Positions 47,001 to 57,949 of a stretch of DNA of 64,000 nt are shown piece by piece. The stretch is from Lunularia cruciata (Eukaryota; Streptophyta; Marchantiopsida; Lunulariales; Lunulariaceae). The stretch is taken from positions 25,560,517 through 25,624,516 of the forward strand of contig OX419755.1 in assembly GCA_948567375.1 (NCBI GenBank), given 5' to 3'. Position 1 is the stretch's first letter. Each line of letters opens with the position of its first letter. The notes under the pieces were generated by a model that did no database searches, had not been told where the DNA came from, and saw nothing but the letters and a program-made list of their open reading frames with translations. The translations under genes and the position numbers were made by a program.

Positions 47001-47830
47001 GAATGTGGCACCCTGCTCCGTGCCTGCTTCTCTCCCGAGCACTAATCTCCAATCCAACTTTGTCTAGCAAGCCGAATTTCCTCTCTTCCCCTCTTCCTTG
47101 GGGCCATTGAGACACTTGCTCTGGATTATCTCAATCATGAAGCTTGGAAAACTGACATTCCAGTTCCATGCCAAGAATGTAATCCGAAGTTAGCTCAAGA
47201 CTTTGATTCTTGCGATCACGTCTAGTCTCCAAATTGCATGATTCCTCACTATGAATTTGGAGTTCTTCTTTCCTCCTCCCATCTCTCCTACTTTCTCAAT
47301 GTCTCTCAGTTTCACTCTCTCAACTTCTCCTCTACACACTAGCACATCTTCAACTCTATTTCTCTTCCCATGATCACTTGCAAGACGACTTCTCAACGGC
47401 AAAGGAAAATTGCTCGACATTGCTTTGTTGTGAGCCCAATTTTTATAGTCTTGCTTTCTTTGTCTCTCTTCAATTTGAGTTTCTATCGAGAAATCACACC
47501 TCTTGCATGCGCCTATCACTATCAATCGTATGTCACGCGTATGGGCCACCGGTTTTGAACGGTCCCTTCTTGAATTTCTCACCCCGTGAAAGGTTGTTAG
47601 ACTGTCTTTGCCTTGGGTTGAGCTCCCCCCAATACCAAGATTCCTTACTTCGGGTTGTATGCTGATAGGGCATTTCCAAGTACTTTGCCTTATGACCTGA
47701 AGTCACTTTACTTTAGGTTTCATCCCGAAGACTCTTTCCTTTGCCTTCTTTGGCCATACAAGTACAATCCAACTTCTCTATACACTTCTTCTTCTTTATT
47801 TTGAAAAAAACAAAAAATGTGGGCACCACA
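44051..47830 (-). mobile_element. D6, best-preserved D unit
   Basis: 3780 bp, minus strand. Plus-strand edges are TGTGAAAACCCAAAA at 44051 and AAAAAATGTGGGCACCACA at 47830, with a perfect duplication tcctc (44046-44050 / 47831-47835). In its own sense: about 250 bp of 5' noncoding sequence, an ORF region of about 2.7 kb, then about 800 bp with TATTTAAG (44722-44729) and an ATAAAG-type signal, ending TTTTCACA. Its two ends do not repeat each other. Broken, but with fewer breaks than its relatives. Confidence 0.93.
44847..47582 (-). pseudogene. D6 ORF region, clearest copy of the D protein
   Basis: Unknown protein of about 900 residues, read on the minus strand. A basic N-terminal part (47582-47190, ending 'RLDVIARIKVLS') is followed by a globular domain (47060-46600) with 'DWRLVLGREAG', 'GYKVESYKDPMKRGIMSA', 'HQAVIFHKLFVG', 'VPFAAHFYLGLNLL' and 'MVSHFHPDLRREVDVEEQ'. 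A charged linker comes next (46560-46050, many SEDKDSE/KKRSR runs). Then a long coiled coil (45970-45000: 'EYVQEIVCPLLVKLEHKKKE', 'TRVDRKILEVEDNIMIRLDL') and the tail 'EEEVDIGLD'. The layout (globular head plus rod) could suit a structural or Gag-like role, but I recognise no known family. Fossil, few breaks. Confidence 0.75.
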
Positions 47831-47835
47831 TCCTC

Positions 47836-48954
47836 ATATGACTAGGAAAGGCAAGTTTGTGGGCTATTTATAAAAGACTTGATCTAAGTAATAGCAAATA
47901 GAGAGGGATGTTACTTATGGAAAGTACAGCCTTATTACCTACTTGAAAGGTGAGGTTACAATTATGCCAATCAACATATTACTTTTGCTTATTTTGGGCA
48001 ACAAGAAGATGGGACTTAGCTTGGTGTAAGGATGTAGAAAACATGGACAAGAAGGTGGAAATATGAGGGACTTAAGATGGTGGTGGAGCAAGAAGAGAAT
48101 CAAGAACAAGTGAAACTTATCCATAATTGAGAAAGAAGAGAGAGAAGCTTATACTAACTTGCTTGGAATTATTATAAGAAAATGTGGTAGCCGTAAGATG
48201 AGTATCCCAATTTTTGTGATGAAAATTGACAACAACATGTAGCATATCTTCTAAAGTGCAATCTGCTTGTTTTGTTTGCCCTCTAGTTTGAGGATGATAG
48301 ACCTTAGACAAGGTAAGCTTAGTGCCAAGTAGCTTGAAAAATACTTGTCAAAATTTACCAATAAATCAAGGATCATGATTAAAGATGAAAACCCTTGATA
48401 TCCCATGGTGCTTGAAGATGATGTCAAAATATATCTTGGCCAATGTTGGAGCATCCATTGTATCCATAGTAGACACCAAATCAATAGGCTTTCTAAGTTT
48501 ATAAAAAAGAACTACAATTTTATGTAAGGCATTGGTCCGTCTTGGCAAGGATGTGATGAGATTTAAGCTCCTCAAAGTCCACCCAATATTTGATTGCCTA
48601 TCTTGTTGCATTGGCAACTCTCATAAGATTGAATGAACCATCAAAACTCTCATATCATGTTCAACCACCACCATTGGCATTGTAGGGTACTCAGCATCTT
48701 GCTCATACTTATATGACTAGCAATTTGTAAATCATGCACTTCTTAAAGATGCACAAGTTGTAAATCTCTCATAGTTGAAACATAGATTTTATTCTCACAA
48801 AATAGAAGGCAATCCTTGGATGAAAATTTATCATACTCCTTATCATGTGTTACAAGACAAATTTGCTCAAGTTGAAAGAAGAGATCTTGTTGTAACATAG
48901 TCTTGAACTTTGTTTGTACCTCGAGTTTGTCAACACTACGGTGATTGCTGCTAT
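47836..48954 (-). pseudogene. E integrase
   Basis: DDE integrase of element E on the minus strand. Core text: 'LRSLNLITSLPRRTNALHKIVVLFYKL', 'IDLVSTMDTMDAPTLAKIYFD' and 'HHGISRVFIFNHDP' (48617-48366), then 'SKVYHPQTRGQTKQADCTLEDML' and 'FSYNNSKQVSISFSLFFLNYG' (48311-48117). The tail follows with 'STSLHQAKSHLL' and 'HISKLK', reaching across D6. Style is chromovirus-like, but no chromodomain could be confirmed. Fossil, several breaks. Confidence 0.85.
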
Positions 48955-50926
48955 TGTGGTACCCACATTTTTCATTTTGGACAAGTTTTGAAGAAGAAGT
49001 GCCTTGCTAAAACCAAATTGAAACCAAATGGAGAAGAAATGAGAGGAAATTTGTATTTTGATCAAGCCCGAAGAAGTAGACTTTGTGTCAAATGAAGACG
49101 GACTCAGCAAAGATTGAAAGAGGGCAGACCCGAAGGAGGAATGGAAGTTATAGGTCGAGATTCTTGCGGGGGCTATATCTCAATGTTCATAAGTCCAAAT
49201 CAAATGTGCTATATCTCGTTGGAAGCGTCTCGTTCAGGGATTTCTGTTGATACCAAAATTGCAAAGTTTGGAGGTCTGAAGAAGAAATTACAAGTATTTA
49301 AAGTTTTGGGAGTAACTGTACAAAGTAGTTTAGTGTCTTCGGGTTGGATCTTTGATCTTTGGGTTGGATCTTCGGACTTCGGATTGGCATCTTTGGACTT
49401 TGGGGTGGATCTTTGGACTTTGGACTTCAGACTTCAGACTTTGATCTTTGGACTTTTGACTTCAGACTTTGGTCTTCGGATGTTGGACTTCGGGTTTACA
49501 CAACTTCGAGTTAGAAGCTTCTTCGACTCAAGACGAAGACGACTGTATCTGAGATAGTTGGACCTTGGAGTGCAATGAAGATGAATTCGGGAATCTTGCC
49601 AAAGGCATTAGAGAGATTTAGGATAGAGAAAGAATAGATAGCTAGGATACCCATGACATCAATTTCAGTTCCGATTGAAGATGGAACAAGAATTGAAGGA
49701 GAAGTAACAGTAGTGAATAAACCCAAAGTGCAAGATCAGATTGTAAGTGTCTTTGGGTCAATAACATGAGTGATTAGGGGAAAGTGTGTTACAAATTGAA
49801 GGCGTAGATAGTGTACCCATGCTTTCAATTACAATTTGTGATGGGGATATAGTAGAATTAGCAAAGGAATTGGTTGTAATTAGACCCGATGTTGCAGAAG
49901 TAGGAGTACATGTGTCATCGGACTTGATAATTGACGCTTTAGAGAAGAGTGGGTCAGAAGATATAGCAGTAGATGGAGTAAACCGGAGCTCAATTGAAGA
50001 TTGTTGTGAAGAAGTTGTAGAATTAGTGAAGAAATTAGTAGAATCAGTCATACCCAAAGACGGTGAAATAGTAAGAAGATCATCGGGTTTGGAAGTTGAT
50101 GATAAGGTCAACATCGGATCGGGGTAGAAGTCAATTCTAAGATAGGAAAGGGCAGATATGAAGAGATAGATTGTCCCTTGGGATCTGTAGGTAGGAAAGG
50201 ATGTTAGGAAGCGGTGCCTAGGTAGGCAAATCTGCCATTTGCTTCAGTATTTAAGTGAAGCATTCGTAGTATGATGTTATTCAGTATTCACATTTCTGAA
50301 GATAGATAAAGCAAAGTGCTGGTTTCAGTACTCGTCGCTTAAGCTTAATTCCGATTGTCAATTTCGTGTTTGTGTTTGTGAGTGTGTGGAGAATTCTGAA
50401 GAGCAAGTCAATGTGCTTGTGGATATTGGAATCTGTAGCCTTGATCTTCATTTTGTGTGTTTGATCCTGAGTGAAGTGCATCGGAGCAATGCCTTGACAG
50501 ATCTGAGAGGAATTGTAGTGTTGTTAGTATTCTGCATTTGTGAGTGCAGCACGAAGTTGATGTGAAGCAATTTCAATCAAGGAAGTTGTGCCTTTAGTGG
50601 AAGGGTGGAACACAATTCTGAGGTGAAATTGGTCTTTGCAGTGAAGTGCCATCTTTGGGAGAATCTGAATCATCACAATCAAGAGTTGTTTGGACAGAAT
50701 TGACTATGTTGTGATTATGTGTGTGTATTCGTGACAAGTTGTCAAGATTGTGAGCTTGTTACTCTCTTTTGGGTGTAGTTTCTACCTGAGAGATTAAAGA
50801 AGCAATCAAGAAGAACTGCAATTGTGACTTTTGACTTTGTATTTGACCAATTCTGGATTGTATCTCTACGGGAACAAACTTTACTTACCCGATTACCACA
50901 AAAGTGATATTTGCCAGGTTGTCACA
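48955..50926 (+). mobile_element. D7, short D unit
   Basis: 1972 bp, plus strand. It starts TGTGGTACCCACATTTTTC and ends CCAGGTTGTCACA, with a perfect duplication gctat (48950-48954 / 50927-50931) in E. It has D-type ends, the 3' part of the D ORF (49786-50127: 'EEVVELVKKLVESVIPKDG', 'SGLEVDDKVNIGSG'), TATTTAAG at 50248-50255 and the full 3' noncoding part. The middle of the ORF is not present; a minisatellite-like tract (49330-49505) lies in its place. It is in the opposite orientation to D3-D6. Confidence 0.93.
49330..49505. repeat. Minisatellite-like tract in D7
   Basis: A degenerate repeat of a 10-16 bp unit around 'tctttggacttcgg' / 'ttcggattggatc', at least ten variant units. It is not seen in other D copies. 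Confidence 0.75.
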
Positions 50927-50931
50927 GCTAT

Positions 50932-51720
50932 TATGGGAGATTCAAGAAGAATCTTGACATTAGGTCATTGGGACACTAAAGTGGAAATGACATGGAACAT
51001 TCTGGGTTTGTATTCAAGCTTGATGAACAACAAAATATAGTTGTTCCTTCCATAATTATGCCTACTCTTCATGTGCCATAAATCTAAGGTTTGAAACAAA
51101 GGTTTGTAATTGGTTTGCGTTATCACTTGTTTCTCCATAGGTAATATCTCCACACCTTTGTTACATAGACAATTTCAAGTTGTTCTTGACCTTGAGTAGA
51201 ATAATTCCTTTCTACTATGTTTGGTTGGCAAGATACAAAGGCAATGGAATGCAATCTATTTGGAAATTCCTATTGCAACATAGATCCAATTACAAAGTTA
51301 GAAGCATCAAAATAAAGCACACAAGGTAGTTAAGGATCATATGGTTGGAGGATGGGTCATAAGGACACCATATTCTTCAACTTCTTGAATTCTTCTTTTT
51401 TCTTGGTGGTCCTTTCAAAGCTTGTTGTCTTTCCTAAGAGATCAGTAAGTAGTGCAACCATATGAGTATAGTTATGGATGTACTATTAGTATAAACTTGG
51501 CAACCCATTAAATCCTTGAACTTTGATGCCATCCTTAGGAATAGACCATTTATTGATTTTCACTCTTCTATCTTAATCCACTATACTAAGACCTTATGAC
51601 CCAAGAAGGTAACTTCCTTTTACCAAAAGGCACACTTGGAATTCTTGTAGTAGAACTTCTATTCTTGTACATGGTTCTTGTGTTTTGCCTCTATCTTGAA
51701 AAAAGAAACACATATGCAAA
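50932..51720 (-). pseudogene. E RNase H and RT remnants
   Basis: Minus strand of 51000-51420 gives an RNase H start: 'EEFKKLKNMV', 'LYFDASNFVIGSMLQ' and 'HSIAFVSC', the usual (F/H)DAS..AIG..L motif. 51450-51700 gives the RT thumb with 'KNSKCAF' and a 'LGHKV'-like block. It is parallel to the E-like piece at 22960-23450. Fossil, many breaks. Confidence 0.75.
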
Positions 51721-52322
51721 CTCTTGGATTATCATCAATAAGTGGTTTTAAGGCTTCTTAACCTCACTAGCTTCCCCTTGTGCAATAGGCTGATCCACAT
51801 AGCAAAACTATTTGGATCAACCACATAGTTTATATAGCAAAACTAGCAAAAATAGTAAATCTTCCTCTAAGGCTTATCATACAACTATTATACTTACAAA
51901 CTTATCATCTTGGGACTGATCACTCTTAGGTGTTTTCTTCAAAGATGCTTAATTGATAATCATATTATGTTTTCTTCAGCCTAATCAACAATCCTATAGA
52001 CTGGTTAATCCAATCTCATAGGCAAGGGTACAAGATGCTACAAGGCTGCAAAAGTGGTGGACAATCCCATCCCAAACTGTGCGGAGGATTTCCCAAAATC
52101 GAATATGAGCAAAGATCCTATAGTGGTCTATGGGAAGAGTTCCAATAATTTTCACATGGATAAAGACCCTATAGTGATCTCAATTCAACTATAGGATAGA
52201 GTTAACTCTTAGACTCTTAACCCAAGAATAAGGTGAAGGTTTGTCCTCCTATGACCCCTTGAGCTTCCTTGGTTGTCATTCTCTAGGTCAGTTAGGAAAT
52301 GTTACGGAAATGCTTGTGATAT
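51721..52322. other. Unassigned stretch between E and LTR H
   Basis: No coding homology recognised; local text repeats such as 'atagcaaaacta' occur at 51797-51845. It may include the 5' portion of E or the flank of LTR H. Confidence 0.4.
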
Positions 52323-52950
52323 TGTAAGATCTTAGACCAGAATGCAATGAATAGAAATGCTACTGGCAAAAGATATTGAATACTCTAAGACCTAAACAAG
52401 AGTGAAATGAGCACAACAAGGAGCATCAATCTAAACATAATGCATATTCAGGAATTGAAAGGAGACTCAACACTCATTACATCAACAAAGAATGAATTTC
52501 TTTATGGTATTTGCTACTCAAATGAACCACCAATGAGTTACAACCAGAGTGACTTGCAACCACAACTAGTATTCATTTCAGGCTATGGACCGAGTGATTA
52601 CATTAGTCACTTGATAACTCACTAATACTTGACTCTATCTAAAAAAGGTTGTCCTTGAAGAAAAAAAGATGAGCCTTAGTCCTTTATTATAGAAAATTGA
52701 TGGTTACAATTCAAGGTGGACCACCCTCCACTCAGTGGCTTGAGCTTCCTTATATACTAAAGATCCTAACCCTAAATACTTCCATGTAAAACTCCCTAAT
52801 ACTGCATCTATTGTGGCTGTCATCTCCTCCTTATGCTACCATCATGACTGCACATTGGCTCTTGTACCCTTCATCTCTGATAGATTACAACCTTGACATT
52901 GTCAAAGTGCCATCTTGGCTTTAATTACCTACCTAATTACATTCTTAACA
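52323..52950 (-). repeat. LTR H (probable 3' LTR, minus strand)
   Basis: In its own sense it starts TGTTAAGAATGTAATT and ends AGATCTTACA, about 628 bp. It contains a TATA-like 'agtatataagg' (about 52751-52761 on the plus strand) followed by an AATAAA signal near 52680. A purine-rich tract lies just upstream in its own sense. No matching duplication at the edges (gatat / ttttt), which fits one LTR of a longer element rather than a solo LTR. Confidence 0.55.
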
Positions 52951-52966
52951 TTTTTCCCCACAAAAG
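52951..52966 (-). promoter_or_regulatory. Polypurine tract before LTR H
   Basis: On the minus strand 'tttgtggggaaaaa' abuts the LTR start TGTTAAG, a classic tract-LTR border. Confidence 0.55.
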
Positions 52967-53469
52967 ACTCTTTCCATACAAGTGTACAACCCATAATAGA
53001 AATCTTTTCCTACAACTCCACTCCTTTGCTCATAGGTGGGTTTAAATGCCCTTCCCTCACATTCAATTCATGTAGTTAATCTTCTTCCTACATCTTGCAC
53101 ATCCTACAAAGAATGAATCTCTCATAGATCTCTCTCCTTTTTTATTGTCAACATAGATGACATCTCAATATATGAGCTTGTTGTATAAGGTACATAAAGA
53201 GTGTGCACTTGATTTCTTGACGGAAGGGATTGAAAGTGCTCTCTTCCTTGATGTCACCTCAAGCTATACAATGATATACTTGTGCAAGGACATTGTAGAA
53301 TAGAATCGCTTGGAACACTATGGGATCTTGAGTCATATACCATCTTTGCCAACAATCCTCTAGCATCTCCATGGTTTCTTGGACTCCCTCTAGGCATCTT
53401 TCTATGTGTGGTTAGGCATGGAATTTCTTCCTCTATTCCAAGTATCTGATAGCTTCTGATTGGAGTATC
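52967..53469 (-). other. Probable internal 3' end of element H
   Basis: About 500 bp between the polypurine tract of LTR H and the 5' end of A-c. No protein homology seen. Its 5' continuation is hidden by A-c. Confidence 0.35.
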
Positions 53470-53922
53470 TATCACACCATTTGTAGTGTTGCATCTAGAT
53501 GCTTGGAGACTGGAGTTCCAATGATAGTAGTTATAGTTATTTCAGCAGTTTCTTAGAGACTACTTTCCGACTGTCAGATTTCATGTTTGGGGTATTGACT
53601 TCACGGTGGGGCTCACTTTCACTTTGCACCGTTTGCACCATCGAGTGTGCCATCAGCAGGACCGTTAGATTCAGACCTAGCTCGAGTCTAGGAGGTATAC
53701 TTTTGAAGTGTAGCTCCAGAGAGCTCACTTCTCTGATATTGAGCCTTTGAGTTCTTGGTTATGGTGGACAGAGGCCGGCAAGTGTCACCTAAATTCTCTA
53801 TGCTAGAGTGGGTGTGGCTTGGTTGTAATCAGTGCCCAGTTGTTGGCAATTTATAGAATGACAAATCAAGTATTGATCTGAGTTGAGTTGAGTTGAGTTG
53901 AGAGTGGTGAACAATCTGATTA
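53470..53922 (+). repeat. A-c 5' terminal repeat A1
   Basis: 453 bp matching A1 and A2 of A-b and A2 of A-a, ending CTGATTA and followed by leader 'catcaaagaag'. It contains a (GAGTT)n run at 53879-53903. No B block follows, as in A-b. Confidence 0.85.
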
Positions 53923-54590
53923 CATCAAAGAAGTCAAGTCAAGGGGAAATCAGGTGCATGAAATTTGAGTGTTGGTGGTATCTCCAAGCTTGGTGGATCG
54001 TTGGTAACTTGATTCAAGTTCAGTTTTTCCCTAGTGTGCAAAAGCTCATTCAATTGATGCAAATTTGGCAATAAGACAAATGGTGTGCAGAAGCGCTGGC
54101 CAATTTTTGAGCAAAGAAGGAGCAAATTTTGAGCTATGGTTGTGATTTGGAGCTTAGGAGGTGAAGGCATGACCAATTTGTTGCGAGTTGGGCTCAAAAA
54201 GTAAAATTGAAGGTGGAGTTGGGAAGCTATTCTCGTGAATTTGTGATTTGGAGAAACCCATGTTTTCAATTTGGTTGGAGTGAAGAGTTAGCAAGGGATT
54301 TGGCGGTCAGCCAACTTTAGGGTTTATGCTGGATTCTACATCAGATTTTGGCCAAATTTGGAGAAGTTTTGCTAGTTTGGAGGAGGTTTGCCAAATTGTG
54401 GAGGAGGTTCAAAGTGGTAAGAAGAAAGACCTCATTTGGCATCTAGAGGCTTTGAGGCATAGGGTTGTGGGCAATGAGAGGCTACGAAGGCCTAAAAGAG
54501 CCAGCTTGTTGGCGCGAGACTAGCTAGTTTAGAGTAGATCTTGGTCATCAGTTGGTAAAATCTGCCTTTCCTGCTAGATTATGCACAATA

Positions 54591-54646
54591 GGGTTTGACC
54601 CCTAGATCTCTTGTTCCTAGATTGGTGCCCTAGCCAACTGGTCCAC
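54591..54646 (-). other. tRNA-like segment in A-c leader (antisense)
   Basis: Minus-strand A-box-like 'TGGACCAGTTGG' (54634-54645) and B-box-like 'GGGGTCAAACCC' (54591-54602). It is the homologue of 30960-31031 in A-b, so it was part of the element before both insertions. Confidence 0.5.
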
Positions 54647-54796
54647 CCTCACTTGTTGTCCTAGTGACAATGCCATTGTTATCTATACACTTGTAGGTTT
54701 GGTTAGGAGAGGCTGTTTGATCCCATTCTTGGTGATCTTGGTAGCTTAGGACAAACTTCTCTTATGTTAAATGCCAAATGGTGGCAGAGTCAGTCC

Positions 54797-55477
54797 TGTG
54801 AGCCCGCCTATCTCTCACTCACGATGAACCTCTGATGGCTATTATGGTAGCGCATCATGGACTAAGAAGGCAAGGAACCCCAACTCCATCATACTCCTCC
54901 AAGGCTAACACTCCAAGACTCAAGACATTTCTCACTAGAGAACTCAATGAGAGAGATAGTTGCAAATGAAAGGATGATGAGTACCTCTTCATCCCTTGTT
55001 TATATACTTGTGAGATAGTTACGCACCAAAATTACTAATTACTGGAGTAACTCAAGTTACTAGGCTAAAAGTCAAGTAAGTTGAAAGGAATATCCATTCA
55101 CATGGGCATATTCCTCTAAGCATGTGGTCTTATCATGACCAAACCACTAAGTCAAGGATTCCTTCACATGGGCTATCCTTGGACTAAAGAAGAATCCAAA
55201 ACAAAAAGGCTTGCGGGCCCAAGAGTTCTCAACTCTTTCCTCAAAGCCAAACACCTAGGAATAATACCAAGTCAACACACTAAAATCCAAAATAGTGGTG
55301 CTCATCTTCTCTACTTCCTCTAAAGTAAGGTCCCCTCTATCTTAGCTATGACTAACTTTAGCTAATCATGACTAATTTAGAATCATCCTTTATCTCTATA
55401 TAAATAATATCTCTCAAATACTTGTAATACCAAGCTAAATATCACAATACCACACACATGCATAAATGGGTGTTACA
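54797..55477 (-). mobile_element. Solo LTR of family B in A-c leader
   Basis: 681 bp, plus-strand edges TGTGAGCCCGCC and GGGTGTTACA. The duplication is gtcc (54793-54796 / 55478-55481), or agtcc if the last A is counted in the target. The leader rejoins on both sides ('gcagagtcagtcc' / 'cgtgttgtgttatg', as at 31165-31185 in A-b). No family B body lies next to it, so a solo LTR left by recombination. Confidence 0.92.
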
Positions 55478-55856
55478 GTCCCGTGTTGTGTTATGAGATG
55501 GAGGGTTTTTGTTCAGATTTCTTGTGATTGGACCCCCTCCATTTGCTGCTTCCTGTTTGTGCACCACGTTTGTGTGAGGTGCCCTAAATTTTGAGTGTTG
55601 GTGCTCTGGTGTGCTCTTGGTAGTGAGGCTAGAGTGATGACTAGTTAGACTACCTTTGTTTCTCTCCGATGAGGCAAGAAGTGATGACCTGCAGACCGTG
55701 ATGCATGTTGTGATGGCAGGTTACAAGTTGCACTTTCTCCTAGTGTAGTTATCTTAGTTAGAGTTACATTAGTGGGTAGTGTTCCGTGGATGTTGGCACT
55801 TGTGGTTGCAGTTTGTGGTTCCGGTTTGCGGTTGCAATTGTGGTTACTTTGTCACA

Positions 55857-57480
55857 ATGGAGTTCATTGGAGATTCCAAAGGAGATAGCTGCAATACGTA
55901 GTGGGTTTACTCAGAGTGATACTTGGTATTAACCTTTATCTTAGGTCCCAATGAGGGAGAAGATTGACTATGAGTTGGAGTTTGACACATGAGTTGATTT
56001 GGTTGAGAGTGCACTTGGTGTGTCCGCACCGTTGTTTTGGGACATGGACTAGATTTATGGGGCCTTCAAAGTCCCTAGGCGTTACCCTAGTACAGTGGGT
56101 ACCATTGAGTTGGATGACTTCATCCAAGAGGTTGATAGTTGGTGTGATTTGCAGCAAATGCGGAACCCGACTTTGTTTACACCCTTCATGGCATGGAAGG
56201 AGTTGTTTCCGCATCTGGAAGGTCCATTGATGGACGACTGCCATGAGTTTAGGAGAGCTTATTTGGAGGAGATTGAGTTATGGAGATAGTGTTGGTCTCC
56301 AAACTATGTCTCTATCACTTTAGGTTTGGTGGTTAGGAGTAGATTGGCTGTACTTACGAGTTCTAGCTTGAGTAGTGTTGGTGGAGCTAGTGGAGGTGCA
56401 TTAGCTAGAGATAGTGTTACCACAAGTGGAGGTACAGCTATAGGAGGTGGTGTGGTACCGGGGTTTAATCCCATGGTGGAGTTTTTCTAGTTTTTGAGGC
56501 AAAACTACCAAGGAGTGCGGATTGACAAGCTGAAGAGCTTGCAAGAGTTCCTACGGAAGGCTGGAGAGAACCTACGCAAGGCATACACTTGCATGAGGTG
56601 GCTGATCAATTTCACTCAAGGAGTTACTAAGGCCCAAGCAGTCCAGTTTTGGTATGGGATATTGGACAAGGAGTTGCGACATAGAGTTTGTGATGCTACG
56701 TTGTTACAGGCTACTTTGCCTACTTTGGCAGTGGGCTTTAGTTTGGTTGATCGTATTGAGCTCAACATGGTGGAGGAGAGGGTGGTGACATCTGGATTTG
56801 GTAGGGAGATCTCATCCACAACTATGACTTCTTCTAGAGTGTAGTAGAGTGCACTACACCCAGTTGGTGTTTGAGAACAGGGTGGATAGCCTAGATCCTA
56901 TGGAGGAAGTGGAGGGCCTAGTGGAGTTAGACCCTTACCTTCATTTTTGGGTTAGCAGCAGCCAATGAGTGGTGGTGCTGCTTGTTGGACTTGTGGTGGA
57001 CCTCACCATTGGAGAGAGTGTACTCAAGGTAATGGACCTAATACCTCAGGTGCATCATAGCCAGCATAGAGGCAGTGTGAGCATTGCCACGGATTTGGTC
57101 ACACTAGTGACTAGTGTTTGGACCTACACCTAGAGTTAGAGAGTGGTAGGGCTACTATGGCAGGTAGTAGAGGAGCTCTAGTTCATGGAGGACAAGCTTG
57201 TAGAGGTGGTGGTAGAGGATCTACACCTAGTAGGGGTGTAGTACTTGCCCTTACTTCTAATACAGCTATGGCTACTCGGATTGAGTAGTTGGAGCAGAGA
57301 TTGGATAGTATGGTCATTGCTCAGAGTAGATCAGATTTGGGTGCTGAGGCTTCCACCTCATATGCTGGTGACAAAGATGCTTTGGACTTCATGTGCGGAG
57401 CAACACAAGTGGATGCATCTGCAGCAGTGACTAGGAGTGCAGTACGTGCTCTAGAGCCTAGAGGAGCATAAGTGGAGTTG
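55857..57480 (+). pseudogene. A-c gag
   Basis: Gag remnant. The start ATG at 55857 ('MEFIGDSKGDS') matches A-b. Core blocks: 'GTIELDDFIQEVDSW', 'NPTLFTPFMAWKELF', 'NYQGVRIDKLKSLQEFLRKA', 'AYTCMRWLINFTQGVTKAQ', 'VQFWYGILDKELRHRV' and 'LPTLAVGFSLVDRIELNM'. Two zinc knuckles follow: 'CWTCGGPHHWREC' (56983-57024) and 'CEHCHGFGHTSDQC' (57076-57117), both CX2CX4HX4C. A Gly-rich stretch and the 'ATRIE.LEQRLDSMVIAQ' coiled segment come last. Fossil, several breaks. Confidence 0.85.
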
Positions 57481-57949
57481 GACCCACAGAGAGAAGAGGT
57501 TGGGAGATGGGTCAAACTTCCACAGTCTTTCACGCTATTTGAGGCATTGCAGACGACATCCATGGTTCCTAGACGTCCCAATGCAGGTGTGGTAGGTGGT
57601 GATGGAGTACATGATGGACTACTTGCTAGTCAGCCACTTGCTACTACATAGACTGAGTCTAGCATGATGTTAGGGGCGGCTCAGCTGATTATGTGGCATC
57701 CTTTGTTTTCAACCAATGACATGTTTACATTGGGAGTTGACCCAACCCCAATGTTCTGGTTGGCTGCCATGCTTTGTGAGAGTAGAAATGATGCAATTCC
57801 TATTACTAGAGTAGAGATGGTTGGTAGTAGAGCTGACTTGGTTGAGGAGCATGGGATCCATTTAGCAACCAGTGGTTTATGGCAAGTAGTAGCGATTAGA
57901 CTGGAGGAGTTGCCAGCTAGACCGGCCTTTGAGAGAGCATGGTTCACAC

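Larger units (their letters stand above)
28000..51720 (-). mobile_element. Gypsy element E, host of D3, D6 and D7
   Basis: Minus-strand Ty3/Gypsy element, base layer of the middle of the window. Its own sequence lies at about 28000-28212, 43902-44050, 47831-48954 and 50927-51720. Removing D3, D6 and D7 (each with a matching 5-bp duplication) rejoins it: the integrase tail reads through 48100 to 47831 and 44050 ('HISKLK') and on through 43902 to 28212. Parts from 5' to 3': RT, RNase H, integrase, tail. gag and both LTRs were not identified. Broken, many breaks. Confidence 0.7.

Noticed and set aside
44051-47830. D units as Helitrons, CACTA or other DNA transposons
   Set aside because: Consistent 5-bp duplications, TGTG...CACA-type ends, no long inverted repeats, no Helitron CTRR end, and no transposase or helicase text.
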